Shown here: one piece after another, positions 22,382 through 32,999 of the stretch
How the letters are laid out: each line of letters begins with the position of its first letter
How positions within the stretch are numbered: position 1 is the first letter of the stretch
NCBI RefSeq assembly: GCF_002878395.1
Contig: NW_025892539.1
Span: forward strand, 215,118-279,117
DNA: 64,000 bases
Origin: Capsicum annuum
Lineage: Eukaryota > Streptophyta > Magnoliopsida > Solanales > Solanaceae
Direction of reading: 5' to 3'
Position numbers and translations under genes: made by a program
The notes under the pieces: generated by a model
The model's input: only the letters and a program-made list of their open reading frames with translations
Databases searched by the model: none
What the model was told of the DNA's origin: nothing

Positions 22382-24590
22382 TGTTGAATGTATATTTGGG
22401 TTGATTTTAGTCACATTTTATTTAAACGATATCTTAGAATGGTGATTCACTAATTCCATGAAACCCCTTGGCTTTTGGACCCATAGAAATTTCTTGAATA
22501 TTAAAAATCTCTAGACATCATAAAACTTAACATTATAGTAGTATCATGTGCATACAGTTTAAGGGTATTAGTCATAAGTTACTCAGTGTAGTTTTGGTTG
22601 GTTTCTATCCAAGATATAGATAGGCACCATATGAGTCGTATGGAGATGGTACGAGTGAGAAAAGCCACTCGTATATTGATCGGTGTCTAGGGTATGGTTC
22701 TAAGGTACTTGTCATATGATAAAGGTATGACTTATGTATGGGGAGTTGTATGGTGGACAATGTGTGATGTCCAAACATTCTGCCTAGGGTATGAATAGTA
22801 AGTACCACTCATATGTTGTGTGTATGAGTCAAGGAGGGAGTCGTACCCTCCTGCGGTGATTTTTACAATTTATAGTTGGGGGTATTCTGTACATTCCTCC
22901 TCGAAACCCCTTTTGTCCCCAAGACTTAAAACAATTTTGGGACTTTATTTACCCTATTATTCTCAATAAAAAATACTTTAAACACTCTCAAATCTCTCTC
23001 AAGCTTTTGGGATAAGAAAAGGATAAAGTTTCCTTCAAGGTGGTCAATTAAGTCTCTCAAGTGTGGTTTCTCTCCATACTCTTTGGTATATAAGGCATGT
23101 TTCTACTCCATCATTGTTAGTTCAACTAAATTTATGTTTTAATGAATTGTTTTCATGAGTTAATTATGGGTATTATTTGGTTTTGAATTTTATTGTGGGG
23201 TTTTTTGTTGTTAATGGATGAATATTGTTTCCCATGTTTTTCATACGATTTTCATGTTACAATTGTGGAATTGAACATATGGTTTCACGGGAATGGTCAA
23301 TTGATTCTTGGTTTTGGTTTTGGACACTATGTGCCCTAAACATGTTTGATAAAATACAAATGAAAATGTTTTTGTCCCATAGATTCACTTCGATTGAAAA
23401 CCTTGAATTGCATAATATGCTAATGGAACCCTAAATGGTTTAATTGAATTAAATAATTTGGAAAGGCCTTGGTGGCCATGGCATTTGTTGAATTAGAAAT
23501 CATGTAGGATACATGGGAATTCTCTATGTGTTGGCTAATGACATTGCTTACTTGCTATAGTTAGTATGATGATACCACTACATAATGCCTTGGTAATTAA
23601 CAGATGGAATGGGTGGTTTGGTCACGTTCTAATGGTTTTAATTCAGTAATAATAGCGGGTTCTGATAAATTATTGTGAAGGTTGTGAATCTGATGGACGG
23701 ACAATGGAAACTCATGGCTACCGACCTGAGGGTTGGTCCTGATGACCTTATACTTGTGGGGTACATGGTAATCCCCTAAGTTATACTATTATATATATAT
23801 CATGGATGCCAAAGCGTACATGGGAATCTCCAGCCCCTGTGATATCTTTGATTCGTGCACCTACATATACTTGGGCCCATTCGGGGGAAACACTGGACCC
23901 ATATAGTCAGTGGGTGGATTATGATAGTAAAGCTAAACAAATACAAGTTAAGGATTTTAAATTCATTATAAACCTGGTTCTCTTTCCCTGCATCAATTAT
24001 ATATATATGGATGTGATTGCATATGGTTATTTAATTGGTTTTAGATATTAGCATTATTTTACCCTTACTCATGAGTACGTGCTAGCATTAACCCACTAGC
24101 CTATCATCAGGCGTTGTATCCCTACGTATTGTAGGAATCAATAATACTACTCCTCCTACTTAGTGATTAGATTCGGGGATATCTATGTGTCTGATTAAAG
24201 TGGTTAGCTTTCATACTCTAAAAGGCTCCATTTCACGTTATGGACTTATCTTCATATTTTTGTTATTTATTAGACTTTGGTTTATGGATATAGTTGGGGA
24301 ATTATTCCAACCTGGTGTTATTTTAACTTCGGATAGAGGCTTTGTGAGACTACTTTGGGTTGGCATAGGCTGTGTCGATATTGGTGTTTGCCTTGACATT
24401 TGTGTAGGTATTGGGACTGACACCACTTGACTGTATTTGGTTTATGATTGTTCCATCTTGTTATATTGTATATATTTAGAATTTATTCGGCATAGGGTGT
24501 AGGGCAATTATCATTGGATATTGGTGTGGCTCCTGTCCCGGTTGTGCTTGAGGCAGCCGACAAGACTAGGCCCTAGTCCAGGTCATGTCA
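22382..24590 (+). repeat. 5' LTR of Tekay A
   Basis: Starts TGTTGAATG and ends GGTCATGTCA. It aligns with 29626-31756 throughout. Shared landmarks include 'gatggtacgagtgag', 'gatgtccaaacattct' and 'ggcatgttt'. Short open stretches inside are artefacts. Confidence 0.75.
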
Positions 24591-24606
24591 TACTTTTATT
24601 AGAGCC
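24591..24606 (+). other. primer-binding site of Tekay A
   Basis: TACTTTTATTAGAGCC is the decayed form of (A)ACTTGGTATCAGAGCC, complementary to the 3' end of initiator tRNA-Met. The following text (ctaggttcatggtcacttaggagtc) matches the usual leader of Tekay elements. Confidence 0.6.
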
Positions 24607-24839
24607 CTAGGTTCATGGTCACTTAGGAGTCCACAAAATCATGTTGAGTAGAGTTTCTTTTAAGGGTGTGTAGCGCATTACACTCATAAGGTAGAGGCTA
24701 CAAGGCATTTAGGAATGTTTCTGCTTCTTGTGTTCTATATTTGTTATATGGAGTCTATGTCATAAATTCTATTCTAATTGTTGTTTGTTCACTTTTTCGA
24801 TCATGCCTTAATGATCTAACATTCACAGAAACTCCACTG

Positions 24840-26040
24840 TTCTAACTGGGGAAAATGTGGATAGGGCATGTCCTACTCAAGGGATCCATACTCAGTCTAG
24901 GGGTCTAATTTTGGATTGTTCTAGTATTCCACCGATTCCCTCTAGTTTGTCTCTACCTCCTTAGGATAATATGATGAACATTGAGTTTCTTCAATCCATT
25001 CATATGTTCGCACAATTGGTAGCTACTCAATCTTTGTGTGGTATTTCTATTACTCATTTTTCTGAGGCCACAAGCGTTGGCAAGTTCATTAGGTTGAACC
25101 CTCCAACCTTTATGGGTGTTAAGGTGGAGGAGAATCCTCAAGGTTTTCTATATGAAATGGAAAATATTTTTGGAGTTATGTATGCCGTGAATGTGGAAGG
25201 CGTGGAGTTTACAGCTTATCAGCTAAAATATATGGTGTACCAATGGTACTAGGAATAGGAACAATCAAGGCGTGATAGTGCTAAGTCATCACTCTGGGAG
25301 GATTTCTCCAATGCTTTCCTGGACTAAGTCTTTCCTAAGAAGTCAAGGTAAGTGAAAGAGGAAGATTTTTTTAATCGAATATAAGGTAAGATATTAGTCA
25401 AGGAGTATGCCTTGACGTGTCACTAGTTATCGAGGTATGTTTAGAGTTGGTTTCTAATATAAAGGCTCGGATGAGAAAGTTTGCTTTGGATTGTCTCATG
25501 AGTTGACCTTGAGAGTAAGGCTGCCTTGTTAATTAAGGACATGGATATCTCTAAGTTGGTTGTGTACATGTAGAAGGTAGAGGAAAAAAAAGAAGGCTGA
25601 GTTAGGAGAGTAGCAGGGAAAGAAGTTCAGATTCTCTAAATTGGGTGGTGGCCAACAACAGAGTGGTAGGGATAGTGGTAAGTGGCACAAGAAAAAGTGG
25701 GGAAATTCGAGGTCTTATTCAACAACTAGTGCTCCATACCCAAAGCCATCAGGTGATAGATCTTTCTATGGTAGAGACAAATTTAGGTCACAAGGTACTT
25801 AATCTCAATCTAGTGGGGCTCAGTCAGCTTCATCATATCCTTTTTATAGATTTTATGGTCACTTGCATTGAGGTTTCTATGATGAGAGAAGGGATAGGTG
25901 CTTCAGATATCATCAACTAGGTTATATGCTTAGAAACTATCATGTTGTTAAGGTTTCCTTTAAGGTAAACAAGGTTCCTATTGCATTTTCTTTAGCTCCG
26001 GCACCAAATGTTGTACCATCTAGTTCTGACACTAGTTAGA
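24840..26040 (+). pseudogene. Tekay A gag
   Basis: The stretch at 24971-25252 gives FIRLNPPTFMGVKVEENPQG and AYQLKYMVYQWY, the Tekay capsid start (DF.RMNPP.F.GSK..EDPQ). A later frame at 25620-25900 gives the Gly/Ser/Gln-rich nucleocapsid linker. The zinc knuckle at 25899-25940 reads CFRYHQLGYMLRNY, where two of the three Cys and the His of CX2CX4HX4C have become Tyr. All three are G-to-A changes in codons (TGC/TGT to TAT, CAC/CAT to TAT by C to T). Gag packages element RNA; this copy cannot. Confidence 0.8.
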
Positions 26041-26430
26041 ATCGTCTTTATGTTCTCACTACTCGACAGGAGTCTGAGGGATCACATGATGTCATGACTA
26101 GTATGTTGAAGCTCTTTTCTTGTGATGTGTACTATTTACTTTATCAAGGGTCCACTCTCTTTTATGTGACCCCATTTGTGGCTATGCATATCAATTTTGG
26201 TCGAAATGTGTTTTGGACCATTTTTCTATTCCCATAGGTGACTTTGTTATTGATAGAAGAGTCTATAGGGTGTGTGTGGTACTTATTTGTAATAAGGAAA
26301 CTGTGGTGGATCTGTTTGAATTAGATATGGTGGATTTTGATATCATATTAGGGATATACTAGTTACATTCATGTTATGTGTCCTTAAACTGTCGGACCTA
26401 TAAGGTCGTCTTTAAATCCCCTAATGAGTT
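26041..26430 (+). pseudogene. Tekay A protease region
   Basis: Frames give HDVMTSMLKLFSCDVYYLL then QGSTLFYVTPFVAMHINFG, matching the retropepsin block in which D-x-G-S-T carries the catalytic Asp; here the Asp position reads Gln. The MVDFDIILGI block near 26330, the analogue of FDVI.GMDWL, ends the domain. Stops and frame changes are frequent. Confidence 0.65.
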
Positions 26431-27345
26431 GTCTATTGAGTGGAAGGGTGTCTCCCTATTTCTTAAGGAGAGGTTTATATCATATCTTAGAGCTCAGACG
26501 TTGATCTCTAAGGGGCGTCTTTATCATCTAGTCCAGGTTAAAGATTCTAACTTGGAGGGTTGTTCTTTGCAATCTATCTGATGGTGAATGAATTTTCCTA
26601 GATCTTACCTGATGAAATTCCTGGTGTTCCTCCAACTATGAAAATTGAGTTTGGGATTGATCTTGTTTTGAATACTCATCCAATTTCTATTCCTCCATAT
26701 AGAATGGATCTGGCTGAGCTGAAGGTGTGTAAGGAGTAATTAAAGAATCTTTTAGATAAGGGTTCATCCATTGTAGTATGTCCCCGTCGGATGCATCAAT
26801 GTTATTCATGCATAAAAGGATGCTTCCCTTCGAATGTGTATTGATTACCTGCATTTGAATAAGGTAATGGTAAAGAAAAAATATCTTCTTTTGAGAATAG
26901 ATAATTTGTTTGATCAGTTGCTAGGTGATAAGTTTTTCTCATCAATTGATATTTAATTTTGGGTATCATCAATAAAATATTAGGGAGATGGATATCTATA
27001 AGAGAGATTTCTGTATCTATTATGGTCACTTTGAGTTGTTGTTATGTCTTTTGTGTTGACCAATGCCTCGACGACATTTATGGATTTGATGAATAAGGTC
27101 TTATATTAGGTTTTGGACTTGTTCATCATTTTGTTCATAGATGATATTTTGGTATATTCTAAGAGTGAGGTGGATCATGCTAATTGCCTCCGTGTGGTGT
27201 TGCAGACTTTAAGGGAGAAGCAGTTGTATGTGAAATTTTTGAAATGTCAATTTTGGTTGAAAGTTGTCATTTGTTTAGGTCATATAATTTCTAGTGAAGG
27301 GATCAGGATGGATCTACAGAAGGTTGTAGTGGTTAAGAGATGACC
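26431..27345 (+). pseudogene. Tekay A reverse transcriptase
   Basis: The N-terminal part shows [13 protein letters not shown] text (about 26680) and CVLITC.. for the CVDY block, in several frames. The C-terminal part is open at 27113-27343 and contains the active site [12 protein letters not shown] (FIDD at 27134-27145, both catalytic Asp kept), [20 protein letters not shown] and the [12 protein letters not shown] primer grip region. It copies element RNA to DNA. The first half is destroyed, so the enzyme is dead. Confidence 0.8.
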
Positions 27346-27955
27346 TATACCTAAGAATCAAACTGATATTTAGAGCTTCTAGGGTTTATCTAGTTATTAT
27401 AGTAGGTTTGTTGATAGTTTTTGTTCCATAGTTTCCCCGTTGACTAAGTTGACTAAGAAGAAGGTAAAGTTCTTGTAGTCTAATTCTTATGAGGGTAGTT
27501 TCGAGAAGCTGAAGGATAAGCTAACTTCGGCTATGGTTCTGACTTTTCCTATAGGCACAAAAGAGTTTATGGTCTACTATGATTCATCCCATGTGAGACT
27601 TGGTTGTGTTCTGATGCAGCATGGCAAGGTAGTAGCTTATGCTTCCAGGTGGTTGAAGGTGCGTGAGAGTAATTATCCAACTCATGATTTAGAATTGCTA
27701 TTTATGGTGCTTGCATTGAAAATCTGGCATCAAAATTTATATGAAGTGCATATGGACATCTTTACTGATCATAAAAGCCTGTAGTATGTGTTTACTCAAA
27801 AAGAGTTTAACCTAAGGCAAAGGAGATGGCTTGAGTTTCTCATGACTTATGACATGAGTCTTTACTATCATCTAGGTCAAGCTAATATGGTTTCTAATGC
27901 TCTTAGCTAACATGGTTGTTGATGCCCTTAGTAGGTTATCCATGTGGAGTCTATC
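27346..27955 (+). pseudogene. Tekay A RNase H
   Basis: An 83-codon open stretch (27533-27784) carries [20 protein letters not shown] (first catalytic Asp), [20 protein letters not shown] (Glu region) and [11 protein letters not shown] (second Asp). It then has a stop in place of Gln, followed by FTQKEFNLRQRRWLEFL. It removes the RNA strand during reverse transcription. Trp, Gln and Arg codons have become stops at both ends. Confidence 0.85.
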
Positions 27956-29030
27956 TCAAGTGGATAAAGAGAAGAAGGATTTGGTGAAAGATATTCACCG
28001 TTTGGCTAACCTTGGAGGACACCTCTTGGACTGTAAGGATGGTGGTGTATTCATTCAAAAAATTATGTAGTCGTCTTTGGGTGATGAAATTAGGGAGAAA
28101 CAAGTGTTAGATCCTATCTTGATGAGGATCAAGGGTGATTTTGGTGGGTAGAAAGTGATGGACTTTGAGATTAGTAGTGATGGTACCTTTCGATACCAAG
28201 GGAGGTTATGTGTTCCTGACATTGATGGTTTGTGAGGGAGGATCTTGACTAAGGTGCATGAGTTTCTTTATTCATTCATCCTAGTTTTATAAAAAAATTT
28301 CATGACCTCAAGGAGATATATTAGTGGAACAATATGATGAGGAACGTGATGCATTTATGGCTAAGTGCATAGTATATCAACAAGCGAAAGTGGAGCATAT
28401 GAGGCCCGGAGGATTGTATCTAGAAATCGAGTTGCCAAAGTGAAAGTGGGAAGTGATCAACATGTATTTCACTATTAGTCTTCCTCAGTCTCAAAATTAG
28501 TGTGACTCAGTTTGGTTAATCATAGATAGGATGACAAAGTATGCTTACTTCTTGCCAGTAAGGACTAACTTCTTGGCTGAGGATTAGGCAAGGTTGTATA
28601 TTTATGAGATTGTGAAGCTGCATATGGTACAAATTTCTATCATCTCATATCATGGTACACAATTTACATCTCACCTTTAGTGGTTATTTTAGAAAGGTTT
28701 AAGGACAAGGGTGAGTCTTAGTACAATTTTCCACCCACAGTTGGATACGCAAGAAGAAAGGACCACTAAGATGTTAGAGGACAGCTTTGTGATTTTCTGA
28801 TTATGGTGGTAGTTAGGTTGAGCATTTACCTTTTATGGAGTTTGCTTATAATAATAGCTACCACTCTAGCATTAGGATGACTCTTCTTAAAACATTGTAT
28901 GATAGAAGGTGTAGGTCTCCTATTGGGTGGTTTGATGTTGGTGAGGTGGAGATGTTTAGCCTAAATTTAGTTCACCAAGTCATAGATAAGATGAAGATGA
29001 TTTGGGATATACTTAAGGCTTTTAAAAGTC
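27956..29030 (+). pseudogene. Tekay A integrase
   Basis: The order is SLGDEIREKQVLDPILMRI (about 28075), the zinc-binding region near 28240-28390, then the core: INMYFTISLPQSQ (first Asp, seen in 'MDF' of relatives, changed to Tyr), VWLIIDRMTKYAYFLPVRT-like text at about 28505-28560, IISYHGTQFTSHL (second Asp changed to Tyr) and MEFAYNNSYHSSIRMT at 28835-28880. With two of three catalytic acids lost it cannot join DNA. Confidence 0.75.
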
Positions 29031-29609
29031 GAAAAAGTCCTAAGTGGATGTGAGAGAGGAAGAGAGTTAGAGTTTGAGGTTTGGAATAGGGTGTTCTTTA
29101 AGGTATCTCCCATGAAGGGAGAGATGTGCTTTGGTAAAAAAGGCAAGCTTAGTCCTCGGTATGTTGGTCCGTACTTGGTCTTGAGAAGGGTTGGTAAGGT
29201 TGATTATGAGTTGGAGTTTCCTTTCAGTTTACGCTCCATTCATTCGGTATTTCATATTTCTATGTTGAGGAAGTGTATAGGTGATTCCTCTTAAATTGCT
29301 CATATCAAGGATACTAGTATTTCAGATTCCCTATCATATGAAGAGGTCTCAATTGAGATTTTGGATCGACAGGTTTGTCATTTGTGGACCAAGGATATAG
29401 CTTTGGTCAAGGTTCTATGGAGAAATCACAAGGTCGACGAGGCTACTTGGGAAGCCGAAGAGGACAAGAAGTCCAAGTATCCATTCCTATTTTCTATTTT
29501 AGAAATTCATCAGGAAGATATGTTCTTCATCATACTTTTGTTTACAAACTTTGTAGAAGGAACAATTAACTTCCTTGCATCTTTGTTTTCTAACATTGTT
29601 AAAGGTTAG
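29031..29609 (+). pseudogene. Tekay A integrase C-terminus and chromodomain-like tail
   Basis: Open stretches 29091-29294 and 29361-29609 give FGKKGKLSPRYVGPYLVLRR, VGKVDYELEFP, SVFHISMLRKC and then RNHKVDEATWEAEEDKKSKY. This C-terminal array (GPY/F module followed by a chromodomain-like segment) is diagnostic of chromoviruses of the Tekay/Del clade; the tail is thought to steer insertion into heterochromatin. One frameshift separates the two parts. Confidence 0.8.
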
Positions 29610-29625
29610 AGTCGAGGTGGTAGGG
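29610..29625 (+). other. polypurine tract of Tekay A
   Basis: The purine-rich GTCGAGGTGGTAGGG lies directly before the TG of the 3' LTR and right after the pol stop. Confidence 0.5.
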
Positions 29626-31756
29626 TGTAAATAATGCTAGTCATGCCTTGTCACATCATTTGAGTATGAATGTTCCAAATGGTAGAAAATTAAAACACCT
29701 TGTATTTTGGACCATTAGAAATTTCTTAAGTTTTCAAACACTCTGGATATCATACGACTTAGGCTTACTAGTCGTATAATATAGGTATGATTTAGGGGTC
29801 TTGGTCATATGTTACTCAGTGTGGTTTTCATTGGTTACTATCAAAGATACAAATATGTACCATATTATTTGTGTGAAGATGGTACGAGTGAGGAAAGCCA
29901 CTCATATGTTGATCAGTGAGTCATTCCCTTGGTAGGCTACCTAGGGTATGGTTCTAAGTTACTTATCTAATGATGAAGGTACAACTTAGGTAAGGAGACT
30001 TTTATGATGGACTGTGTATGATGTCCAAACATTCTGTCTAGTATACAAGTGGTGGCTACCACTCGTATATTTTGTGTACGAGTCAAGGGAAGAGTCGTAC
30101 CCTTTGTCGGTGATTTTTACAGTTTAAAGTTTGGAGTATTTTGGATATATCTCCTTTGAATCCTTTTTGGCCCCATGACTTAAAGTATTTTTGGGACTTC
30201 TTTTAGCTGATTATTATCAATCAAAAATATGTTAAACTCTCTTTAATCTCTCTTCAGCTCTTGGGATAAGAAGATGCTAGAGTTTCCATCAAGGTGGTCA
30301 ATTAAGGCTCTAAAGAGTGGTTTCTCTCCATTCTCTTTGGTATCTAAGGCATGTTACTCCTCTCTCATAATTAGTTAAACTAAATTCATGTTTCAATGAA
30401 TGGTTTTATTGATTTAATTGTGGGTATTATATGGATTTGAATTTATATAGAGGTTTTGGTTGTTAATGGATTAATATTATTTTCTGTTTATTTCTTATGG
30501 TTTTTGTGTTACAATAGTGGAATTGAATATATCGTTTTATGGGAATGGTTAATTGGTTCTTGGTTTTGGTTTTGGAAAATGTATGCCCTGAACATGTTTG
30601 TTAAAATGCCAATGAAAATATTTTTATCACATAGTTTGACTTTAATTGAAAACCTTGCATTGCATAATATGGTAATGGAACCCTAAATGGTTTGATTTAA
30701 TTAAACGATTTGGAAAGGTCTTGGTGTCTATGGTATTGGTTTAGTTGGAAATCATGTAGGGTACATGGGAATCCCCTAAGTGTTCGCAAATGACATTTCT
30801 TGCAAAATATAGTTGTTATGACGATACCATTACATAATGAATTGTTAATTATCATATGGAATTTGTGGTTTGGTTGTGTGCTAATGGTTGTAATTAGGCA
30901 ATAATAGCAGGTTGTGATAGCTTATATTAAAGGTATGAGTCCGATGGATGGACAGTGGAAACTCATGTTTGCCGACATGAGGGTTTTTCATAGTGACCTT
31001 ATACTTGTGGGGTAGCTGGGAATCGACTATGTTATACTTGTATATATGTATCATAAAGGGAGAAGGGTACATGGGAATCCCTGACCCCATGATATCTCTA
31101 TTTCGTGCGGCTACATGTATTGGGGACCGTTCAGAGGGTAACATTGGACCTATATAGCCCATGGGTGGATTATGATGGTAAAGCTACACAAACCTAGGTT
31201 AAAGGTACCCGTTAGAAATATTTTATCCTTACTCATGATTTTATGGTAGTGTTCACCCTCTAACCCATCTTTGGGCATTGTATCCCCATGCGATGCAGGA
31301 ACCGGTGATACTACTCCTCTTGCTCAGTGATTGGATTCAGGGAGAACTTTGTGTCGAATTGAAGTGGTGAGCTTCCATACTCCAAAAAGCTCAATTTCAT
31401 TTTATAGACTTCTCTACATACTTTTGTTATTTCATAGACTTTTGTATATGCCTACGGTTGGGGGTATGTCCTAGTTAGATATTATTTTGACTTTAGATAG
31501 AGACTTTGTGAGCCTACTTTGGATTTGCATGGGTGGTATCGGTATTGGTATCATCCTTTGCATTGACATTGGTATTGGGTCTGCCACCGCTTGACTGTAT
31601 TTGATTTATGATTGTTCCATTCTGTTATGTTATATATAATCAAAATTCATCTCACATAGGGTGTAGGGCGGTTATAGTTAGGTATTGGGGGTGGTCTCCG
31701 GTCTCGGTTAGGCTTGAGGCACCCAACACAACTAGGCCCTAGTACGGTTCGTGTCA
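29626..31756 (+). repeat. 3' LTR of Tekay A
   Basis: Starts TGTAAATAATGC and ends GTTCGTGTCA. It pairs with 22382-24590. Confidence 0.75.
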
Positions 31757-31761
31757 TACAT
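31757..31761. repeat. TSD, right copy (TACAT)
   Basis: Matches TATAT at 22377-22381 except one transition. Confidence 0.55.
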
Positions 31762-32994
31762 ATAGGTCTGGAGTATATTTTATAACTGATCTACTCTATT
31801 GATATTCTTAAGGGATTCTGAATGAGTTCAGGGGGATGATTCTAAGCTTTAGGTTGCTTTATTAATTGCTAACTACAAGTGCATTAATTCATCTTCGTTT
31901 CACATGAGGATTTCCATGTTAATAGAAGATTATTTATATTATTGCACTTATGAATAGTAGGTGAACTGGGTAGGGTCAAGCTTAGCCTTTTCAATGGCAA
32001 TATGTTGGGTTGGATTGGGACGGTGTTTATGACGGGATGTTGATTTTGTGAAGAAGGACCTAAACATAATCTTTATTTCAATTGTTGAGAGTTTTAGACA
32101 CCCAAATAAGGTAAATTTTGATGTTTTTTCAAATATTCTTCGTAGAGGTAATTTCTAACTTTCATTTTGGTAATTCCTGAATGATTCCTTATTAGTTTCA
32201 CCTATTAATTTTTTATTTAAAATAGATTTTTTTTGAACTTTTTTCCCAAAACTTAATAGAGTAAAAAGTAGTGATTTGAGTCTGATTTGAGAGTCGTCTT
32301 TGATGAAATTTCATCTTTTAACTCTTTATCTTATGGGTAAAGTGATTATCAGTTGATTTTGAGGATTGACTTTTTGACTTAAGTTTGACCTGAACTTTAA
32401 TATGGCAATATAGGTATCACTGGATCCATAATCACATATAAATATGTTTATAATAGATTAGGACTGTTTTGAGACTATTCTAAAGGGGAATAATATTTTG
32501 TTTCTATTGGTAGCTTATATTTTAGCATCGTGATAGGTTATTACTTACTCTTCTCCAGACTTAACTTGAAATGGGGACTTATCATTTAAAGCATGTTATT
32601 GGATGAATGAATTCATGGGTTCTAGTACTTAATAAAGCTTATTAATATTGTGATGCCTAATTGGGTTTATGTTGTTGAATGACGTGACAATTGAAATTAT
32701 TAATTCATATATTGTTTTAAGGACTTTTTGTTCCTTATTAACGAGAGGTAGATTTCTTTTATGAACATGATATATAAAGTAAATAAAATGAAAGAGAAGT
32801 GTGGTATAAGGGCATGATTGATTAACATTATCCATATTGAGGCTTGCATCCTATGACTTGAGATCATAAATACATGTATATATACCAATTTTAATCACAT
32901 CATCTTAATTCATGCTCATACATACATATTCATACTCATGAATCATTGGTACAAAATGTGGAAAGAAAACTTTTTTCTTGAAAGAATATACTAA

Positions 32995-32999
32995 TTTTA
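32995..32999. repeat. TSD of solo LTR, left copy (TTTTA)
   Basis: The right copy at 35677-35681 is GTTTA, 4 of 5 matching. Confidence 0.45.

Larger units (their letters stand above)
22382..31756 (+). mobile_element. Tekay/Del element A, complete but decayed
   Basis: A 9.4-kb Ty3/gypsy element with 5' LTR, tRNA-Met-type primer-binding site, gag, protease, RT, RNase H, integrase, chromodomain-like tail, polypurine tract, 3' LTR and a TSD with one mismatch. LTR divergence by eye is high (about 11 of 66 sites in the 22620-22686 block), so the insertion is old. It sits inside an older plus-strand LTR. Confidence 0.85.
31757..32999 (+). mobile_element. plus-strand Tekay-type LTR, 5' and middle part
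   Basis: AT-rich text without ORFs. The block 32090-32400 ('gacacccaaataaggtaa', 'cccaaaacttaatagagtaaaaag') is the U5-side leader of a common Solanaceae Tekay LTR as I know it. It breaks off at 33000, where a minus-strand solo LTR begins, and resumes at 35682. Confidence 0.55.

Noticed and set aside
24185..24430. Overlapping open stretches on both strands (81 and 62 codons)
   Set aside because: Both lie in the 5' LTR of Tekay A; the equivalent stretch in the 3' LTR is not kept open, so no coding function is supported.
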